Shown: in pieces, positions 20,748-25,061 of the stretch
How the letters are laid out: every line of letters begins with the position of its first letter
Position numbering within the stretch: position 1 is the stretch's first letter
From: an uncultured Oscillospiraceae bacterium
GTDB lineage: Bacteria; Bacillota; Clostridia; Oscillospirales; Oscillospiraceae
Direction: 5' to 3'
Length of the DNA: 25,061 nucleotides
Assembly: GCA_910587285.1 (NCBI GenBank)
Contig: CAJULM010000039.1
Location: 1-25,061, forward strand
Position numbers and translations under genes: made by a program
Notes under the pieces: generated by a model
Database searches by the model: none
Told to the model about the DNA's origin: nothing
What the model saw: only the letters and a program-made list of their open reading frames with translations

Positions 20748-21957
20748 CGCGGGAGAGCAGCTCGTCGGTGAGGGCCAGGGCCTTTGCGGCGATGGCGTCC
20801 ATGTTATAATATTTATATTCCGCCAGGCGGCCCAGCAGGCGGAGGTTGGGGTATTTGTCCGCCTCCGCCTTATATTTGGCGTACAGCGCGTTGTTTTCTG
20901 GGTTGATAATGGCGTAATAGGGGATCTCGCCCTCCGCCCCGGTGTAAGCGCGGGAGTACTCCTTCATGATGGTGGTAATCCCCGGAAGCTCCTGCCCGGT
21001 GAGGTGCTTGAACTCGGTGATGCGGGTGTAGTCCTGGTCCACGGTGTAGTTCACCGTGCCCATAGCCTGGAAGAAGTCCGTGTTCAGAGTCTCAAGCCCG
21101 AAGTCCAGCGTGCGGTACGGCAGGGGGCCAAAGCGGGAGCCAAATAGCTCGTCCGCCTGTCCGGTGTAAATCACGGGGCCGTTGAAGGCCTTCCCGTCCA
21201 GCTTGACCACGCCGTCCGCCAGCTCCAGCCGCCCCAGCGCGTCCACACCCGCCTCCACGGTGATGTTGGGGTGGTCCAGCATCCGCTCAAACATGGGGGT
21301 GTAGCCGTCCAACGGCATCCCCTGATAGGCGTCCAGGAAATAGCGGCCGTCCTCGTTGAGCCGCACGGGCACCCGAGCGGTGGTGGCCGGGTCGATCTCC
21401 TCCGGGGTCTGGCCCCACTGCTTCATGGTGTAGTGGACGAACACGTGCTCATACACGTAGTCCGCGATGGCGGCGATCTCCGGGTCAGGGTTCTGCCGCA
21501 GCTCCAAAATGGTCACCTGGCTTTGGGCAGGGTAGGCGTCCAGCAGCTTCTGGCCTAACCGCGCCCCCTCCTCCGCGCCGAAGGCGGACTTCATGGAGTC
21601 CAGGTTGAAGGGAACGGGGAAAAACATCCGACCGTCTGTTTTTTTGCGGGCGGGGACCACCTCGGGATTGTCCCGGGGCAGGTTGGCGATTACCTTGTGC
21701 TGATAGCGCCGCCACTGGGTGAACCGGGACAGGTAGTCGAACACCCGCCGGTCATTGGTGTGGAAGATATGGGGGCCGTACTGGTGAATGAGCACCCCGT
21801 CCCTGTTCAGGCAGTCGTAGGCGTTGCCGCCCACGTGGGGCCGCCGCTCCAGCACCAGTACGGTTTTGTCTCCATCCTCCGCCAACCGCCGGGCGCATAC
21901 CGCGCCGGCATAGCCGGCGCCAATAATTAGCGCGTCATATTGCTTCAAAGCGCTCAC
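20743..21957 (-). CDS. glf: UDP-galactopyranose mutase
   Basis: A 404-residue FAD enzyme that converts UDP-galactopyranose to UDP-galactofuranose. The FAD-binding motif DALIIGAGYAGAVCARRLAE opens the protein, followed by VLERRPHVGGNAYD and the family motif GPHIFHTND (about residues 61-69). Later landmarks are IPVPFNL-like FFPVPFNLDS, the YVYEHVFVHYTMKQWG segment and RYFLDAYQGMPLDGYT with active-site arginine and tyrosines. The GTG at 21957 is chosen for AAGGA 5 bases upstream and because the family begins with KxYDxLIxGAG; upstream in-frame ATGs would add untypical sequence across the promoter. The last codons lie in a short inverted-repeat element. Confidence 0.95.
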   Translation of the reverse strand: MSALKQYDALIIGAGYAGAVCARRLAEDGDKTVLVLERRPHVGGNAYDCLNRDGVLIHQYGPHIFHTNDRRVFDYLSRFTQWRRYQHKVIANLPRDNPEVVPARKKTDGRMFFPVPFNLDSMKSAFGAEEGARLGQKLLDAYPAQSQVTILELRQNPDPEIAAIADYVYEHVFVHYTMKQWGQTPEEIDPATTARVPVRLNEDGRYFLDAYQGMPLDGYTPMFERMLDHPNITVEAGVDALGRLELADGVVKLDGKAFNGPVIYTGQADELFGSRFGPLPYRTLDFGLETLNTDFFQAMGTVNYTVDQDYTRITEFKHLTGQELPGITTIMKEYSRAYTGAEGEIPYYAIINPENNALYAKYKAEADKYPNLRLLGRLAEYKYYNMDAIAAKALALTDELLSRV

Positions 21958-22011
21958 GTCTTTCCTTGTTGAAATGGGCGGCCACAATCTATTCTGCCGC
22001 ATAGCAGAGCA

Positions 22012-22020
22012 ATTATAACA
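22012..22020 (-). promoter_or_regulatory. Extended -10 promoter of glf
   Basis: TGTTATAAT on the minus strand (TGn plus perfect TATAAT), about 55 bases before the GTG start. No clear -35 is seen. Confidence 0.55.
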
Positions 22021-22063
22021 TATCTCTGTGGTCGAGGGAAGGGGGAAATCATTAAGACTTACG

Positions 22064-22099
22064 AAAAAAGACGGCCGCGGCGTTTCCGCCGCAGCCGCC
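22064..22099 (-). terminator. Intrinsic terminator after degV
   Basis: A 13-bp stem with two G-U pairs (22087-22099 with 22070-22082), 4-base loop, followed on the minus strand by six T. Confidence 0.88.
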
Positions 22100-22114
22100 C
22101 GCTGTGCAAAATGG

Positions 22115-22951
22115 TCAATACGCCGCCACGATGCCTCCAGAATTGGCGTAGAAGGAGCTGATGCCCCGGGTCTCCTCAATGCGCACGTCGGCGAAGTCGC
22201 AGGTCTTGAATGCCAGCGCCCGCAGATATTCCGCCCGCTCCCGGCAGAGGCAGTGGGAGATGCACAACAGCTGTCCCCGGTGCCGGTTATCGGCGGACAT
22301 AATGGCGCACAGCTTGCTCAGCGCCTGCTTGATGGACAAGGCCTGGCCGTGGCGCATGATTTCCCCCTGGGGGGTGGAGCCCATGACAAGCTTTACCCGC
22401 AGCGCTCCAGTGACCAAGGACTGCACCCGGGTGAGCCGCCCGGCCTTGCGCAGCACATCCAGGTTTTCCAGCACAAACAAGGTATTCATCTGGGCAATGC
22501 GCCGTTCCATCTCTGCCACCACTTGGTCGAAGGGGATTCCAGACCCGGCCAGCTTGGTGAGGGTGAGCGCGATGTGGGTTTCTCCCGCAGAGGCGGAACA
22601 GGAGTTGAAGACGTGGATGTTTCGCTCCGGGTGGTCTTCCCGGAAGATTTGGGCGGCCTGCCATGCGCTGTTGTGGGAGCCGGAGAGCAGCGCGGACAGG
22701 GTGACTACGTAGATATCCCCCTCCGCCGCCTCATAGGCGGCCAAATAGTCTGCCGGGGCGGGGCAGGCGGTATGAGATGCTTCGCGGCACATGGCCATGG
22801 CGTCCACCAACTGCTCGGTGTTCAGCGTGTCGTCATCTCGAAATTCATTTTCCCCCACGTGAATGGTCAGGGGAATGCTTTGGTAAACGCCGGAGGAGAG
22901 AATTTCTGGACTCAGGTCGCAGCAGCTGTCAACGATAATCTTGAAACTCAT
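22115..22951 (-). CDS. DegV family fatty-acid-binding protein
   Basis: A 278-residue DegV protein. Family members bind a fatty acid in a deep pocket; FakB homologues present it to the kinase FakA, but other DegV proteins have unknown roles. The N-terminus FKIIVDSCCDLSPE, the central LSALLSGSHNSAW (the SG-[ST] loop near residues 86-98) and VFNSCSASAGE match the family, as does LENLDVLRKAGRL (about 160-172). AGGAG lies 9 bases before the ATG at 22951. Divergent from fprA with its own promoter. No fakA is in the window, so lipid specificity is open. Confidence 0.93.
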   Translation of the reverse strand: MSFKIIVDSCCDLSPEILSSGVYQSIPLTIHVGENEFRDDDTLNTEQLVDAMAMCREASHTACPAPADYLAAYEAAEGDIYVVTLSALLSGSHNSAWQAAQIFREDHPERNIHVFNSCSASAGETHIALTLTKLAGSGIPFDQVVAEMERRIAQMNTLFVLENLDVLRKAGRLTRVQSLVTGALRVKLVMGSTPQGEIMRHGQALSIKQALSKLCAIMSADNRHRGQLLCISHCLCRERAEYLRALAFKTCDFADVRIEETRGISSFYANSGGIVAAY

Positions 22952-22985
22952 ACAAAAAACTCCTAAACGTCATTTTTATAATTAC

Positions 22986-23014
22986 ATCATAGCAGAGGGG
23001 ATGTGGAAAGTCAA
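22986..23014 (-). promoter_or_regulatory. Promoter of degV
   Basis: TTGACT (23014-23009), 17 bases, TATGAT (22991-22986), about 35 bases before the degV start. Confidence 0.82.
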
Positions 23015-23058
23015 GTGAAATAGGAGGAAAGCCGCCGGTGTTCTGGATGAAATGCCCA

Positions 23059-23087
23059 TTGACGGGAAAAGTTATTCATAGTAAAAT
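23059..23087 (+). promoter_or_regulatory. Promoter of fprA
   Basis: TTGACG (23059-23064), 17 bases, TAAAAT (23082-23087), 34 bases before the fprA start. The degV and fprA promoters are back to back, 45 bases apart. Confidence 0.8.
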
Positions 23088-23121
23088 CGTGGGGAAAACT
23101 TGAAGGAGGGCGCGAAGCGAC

Positions 23122-24294
23122 ATGATCTCAAAAATGGATTCGGCCATTGTGCCGGTGGGGCATTATGACCCTCAGCAGGCTCTGTTTGAAGGCCAGTATT
23201 GTACGCAGGCTGGCATGAGCTATAATTCCTATGTGATTTTAGATGAAAAAATTGCGGTGTTGGACGGGGTAGAGGGTTGTGCGCAGGTAATGGATGCGTG
23301 GCGGTCCAACTTGGAAAAGGCGCTGGCGGGCAGAAAACCGGATTATCTGATTATCCACCACATGGAGCCCGACCACTCGGGAAGCATCGCGGCGCTGGCG
23401 GAACAATATCCCGAAATGACGATTGTGGGCAACGCGAAGACGTTTCCCATGCTGTCCGCGTTCACCGGGCAGGATTTTGCCGGCCGCACCCTCACGGTGA
23501 AAGAGGGGGACAAGCTGGAGCTGGGCGGCCATACGCTCACCTTCTTTATGGCACCCATGGTCCACTGGCCGGAGGTGATGGTGTCCTATGAGAGCGCCGG
23601 CAAGGTTTTGTTTTCCGCCGATGGTTTTGGGCGGTTTGGGAACGCGGATCCAGACGCCCCGTGGGTGGATGAGGCCCGGCGGTATTACATTAATATTGTG
23701 GGCAAGTACGGTGTGCAGGTTCAAGCGCTGCTGAAAAAGGCGGCAGGGCTGGACATTCAGGCCATTTGCCCACTCCACGGCCCGGTGCTTACGGGGGAGG
23801 CCGTGGCCTTGGCGGTGGAGAAGTACGACTTGTGGAGCCGGTACGTCCCGGAGGAGCGGGGGGTATTGGTGGCCTATGCCTCCATCCACGGCGGCACCGC
23901 CAAGGCGGCGCTGGAGCTGACGGAGATGCTGAAGGCGGAGGGGGTGAAGGCAGCTGCCTGCGACCTGACTCGGGAGGACTGGGCGGAAGCTGTGGCTGGT
24001 GCGTTCCGATACAGCGGTTTGGTGCTGGCCGCGGCCAGCTACGACGCAGGGGTGTTCCCGCCCATGGCACAGCTGCTTGCGCGGCTGAAGTCCAAAGGGT
24101 TCCGGGACCGCTCGGTGGGGCTGATGGAAAACGGCTCTTGGGGACCTACGGCCATGAAGACAATGATGGCGGAACTGGAAGGTATGAAGGGGCTGAATAT
24201 TCTGGAGCCGAAAATCACCATTCGTTCGGTGCTTACCGAAGAAAACCGGGTGGAAATGAAGCTTTTAGCGAGAACGATGGCGCAGAGTATCTGA
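23122..24294 (+). CDS. fprA: A-type flavoprotein / flavodiiron protein
   Basis: A 390-residue flavodiiron protein that reduces O2 to water (or NO to N2O) in the cytoplasm of anaerobes. The metallo-beta-lactamase-like domain holds the diiron ligands: H80-x-E82-x-D84 (HHMEPDHSGS), H148 (MVHWPE), D167 (FSADGFG) and H219 (LHGPV). A flavodoxin domain follows from about residue 246, opening GVLVAYASIHGGTAKAA for FMN binding. There is no C-terminal rubredoxin extension, so electrons must come from separate rubredoxin or another donor. ATG at 23122 is 12 bases from GGAGG, a longer spacing than usual. It has its own promoter. The gene probably protects against oxygen. Confidence 0.95.
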   Translation: MISKMDSAIVPVGHYDPQQALFEGQYCTQAGMSYNSYVILDEKIAVLDGVEGCAQVMDAWRSNLEKALAGRKPDYLIIHHMEPDHSGSIAALAEQYPEMTIVGNAKTFPMLSAFTGQDFAGRTLTVKEGDKLELGGHTLTFFMAPMVHWPEVMVSYESAGKVLFSADGFGRFGNADPDAPWVDEARRYYINIVGKYGVQVQALLKKAAGLDIQAICPLHGPVLTGEAVALAVEKYDLWSRYVPEERGVLVAYASIHGGTAKAALELTEMLKAEGVKAAACDLTREDWAEAVAGAFRYSGLVLAAASYDAGVFPPMAQLLARLKSKGFRDRSVGLMENGSWGPTAMKTMMAELEGMKGLNILEPKITIRSVLTEENRVEMKLLARTMAQSI

Positions 24295-24313
24295 GCGTTA
24301 GAGGGAGAAACAG

Positions 24314-24349
24314 ACGGACCGACATGGCGAAAATGCCATGCCGGTCCGT
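24314..24349 (+). terminator. Hairpin after fprA, terminator without a T-run
   Basis: A 15-bp stem with one A-C mismatch (24314-24328 with 24335-24349) and 6-base loop. No T-run follows, so its terminator role is uncertain. Confidence 0.5.
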
Positions 24350-24399
24350 ACTCTGGCAGAGCCGAATTTTGAGGCCGAAAAAATAAAATAAAAAAAGTA

Positions 24400-24428
24400 T
24401 TGACAAATTGCGCGGTATCTGCTATTAT
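24400..24428 (+). promoter_or_regulatory. Promoter of the tRNA-Ala transcript
   Basis: TTGACA (24400-24405), 17 bases, TATTAT (24423-24428), after an A-rich upstream tract (24379-24397) that could act as an UP element. The transcript would include the partial tRNA before the intact one. Confidence 0.85.
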
Positions 24429-24527
24429 TTCTCTTGCGCTGAGGCAAGGCGCTGAACCGGCAAAGAGCAGAGTGAACTTGAGGTTCTGTTGCTGGGGGTT
24501 AAAATCAAATTGTTCCATTTTTTGCTT

Positions 24528-24575
24528 GGGGGTATAGCTCAGCTGGGAGCCCGGCACAAGCGTGTACCTACCCCC
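24528..24575 (+). pseudogene. Partial tRNA-Ala copy (tRNA-like 48-mer)
   Basis: The first 22 bases are identical to the 5' end of tRNA-Ala (24619-24640), starting exactly at base 1. It then diverges, lacking the anticodon and T arms. Downstream, TACCCCC (24569-24575) is the perfect complement of the first 7 bases, so an acceptor-like stem and the D arm (GCTC/GAGC) can still form. No CCA follows. It may be a recombination scar or a degenerate tRNA-like RNA. Confidence 0.65.
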
Positions 24576-24602
24576 GCAGGGGACAATCAAAATTGAATAA
24601 AT

Positions 24603-24710
<108 letters not shown>

Positions 24711-24717
24711 TTTATTA

Positions 24718-24745
24718 CCCGCCGCAGAAATGCGGCGGGTTTCTT
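24718..24745 (+). terminator. Intrinsic terminator after tRNA-Ala
   Basis: A perfect 9-bp stem CCCGCCGCA/TGCGGCGGG (24718-24726 with 24731-24739), GAAA loop, then TTTCTT. It overlaps the stop region of the recombinase gene on the other strand. Confidence 0.88.
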
Positions 24746-25061
24746 ATGCCGCAATCTTCACAATATCCATGCCCAAACTGAATTGCTCAAAGTCGATGTT
24801 GAAGTCAATGTGCAGCTTGTAGTCCCGATAGACCTCCACCCGCTTAATCAGACAGTTGACGATCATCTTCTTTGCTTCCATGCTGGCCGCGTCGTACATA
24901 TCGGCCCATGAAATGATGTCGTCATATTGGGCGCTCAAGGAAGCCATGACCGCCTGCCCTTCGTCATAGGCGGCCTGTGCCTCCTCGAATTGCTTTTGAA
25001 GTTCGAGACACTTTGATATGCTCCCTAAAAGGCAGACAGGGAAATAATAAGAGGGAGAGGG
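24744..25061 (-). CDS. Serine recombinase, C-terminal part (runs off the window)
   Basis: An open frame to the right edge encodes the C-terminal region of a large serine (resolvase/integrase) recombinase. Recognisable parts are the coiled coil QKQFEEAQAAYDEGQAV, WADMYDAASMEAKKMIVN, LIKRVEVYRDYKLHIDFNID and FEQFSLGMD near the stop. These match the ends of transposon/ICE recombinases of Clostridia. The catalytic N-terminal domain is off-window. The first visible codons (about 25005-25061) do not look like this family, so the gene may be truncated or frameshifted near 25010. It lies directly beside tRNA-Ala, pointing to an integrated or decayed mobile element. Confidence 0.7.
   Translation of the reverse strand, partial: PSPSYYFPVCLLGSISKCLELQKQFEEAQAAYDEGQAVMASLSAQYDDIISWADMYDAASMEAKKMIVNCLIKRVEVYRDYKLHIDFNIDFEQFSLGMDIVKIAA

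Overview
The window reads as a chromosomal segment of a moderately GC-rich anaerobic Firmicute. The best guess is a gut Clostridia of the Oscillospiraceae type (Flavonifractor / Pseudoflavonifractor / Lawsonibacter-like). This rests on gene content (membrane pyrophosphatase, Fe-S serine dehydratase in two subunits, DegV, DUF1540, FprA flavodiiron protein), strong AGGAGG ribosome sites, consensus sigma-A promoters with 17-base spacers, and several TTG/GTG starts. The taxon is an inference, not a measurement.

Layout. 1-4.8 kb: the tail of a membrane pyrophosphatase, a MalY/PatB C-S lyase, an oppositely oriented FlK-like thioesterase, a MATE exporter, an unrecognised coiled-coil protein and a GNAT acetyltransferase. 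4.8-8.8 kb: a leftward two-gene ABC exporter operon. It is a heterodimer with one degenerate ATP site, preceded by a promoter, a 25-codon leader peptide, a stem-loop and an intrinsic terminator, which together look like ribosome-mediated attenuation. 8.8-12.6 kb: a leftward ilvB-ilvN-ilvC operon for branched-chain amino acids with its own promoter and leader terminator. 12.6-14.4 kb: an accessory stretch with an AT-rich alpha/beta hydrolase, about 500 bases of unrecognised GC-rich DNA, a pseudoknot-like block, two tandem hairpin repeats with compensatory changes, and a small Cys-rich DUF1540 gene. 14.4-17.7 kb: a membrane protein, a 70-residue helical module, a decapitated RmlD-like pseudogene and the sdaAB-sdaAA serine dehydratase pair. 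17.8-22.0 kb: a CNNM/CorC-type CBS protein, thioredoxin, a family 2 glycosyltransferase and UDP-galactopyranose mutase (the last two suggest a galactofuranose-containing surface glycan). 22.1-24.3 kb: divergent degV and fprA. 24.4 kb to the end: a tRNA-Ala(GGC) gene with a partial tRNA copy in front of it, followed by the 3' end of a serine-recombinase gene that runs off the window.

The most unusual signals are small ones. (1) The leader-peptide attenuator ahead of the ABC exporter is a probable antibiotic- or stress-sensing switch. (2) Two genes, ilvC and the second ABC gene, have a diverged second copy of their own 3' coding tail, including the stop codon, just downstream. In the ilvC case the two tails flank a palindrome-rich spacer, as if tiny elements had inserted at gene ends and restored the reading frame. 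(3) Tandem hairpins at 13.95-14.19 kb show compensatory base-pair changes. (4) A tRNA-Ala 5' fragment can re-close a 7-bp acceptor-like stem, and an exact 10-bp inverted repeat brackets the intact tRNA. All of these were read by eye; no search or folding program was run.
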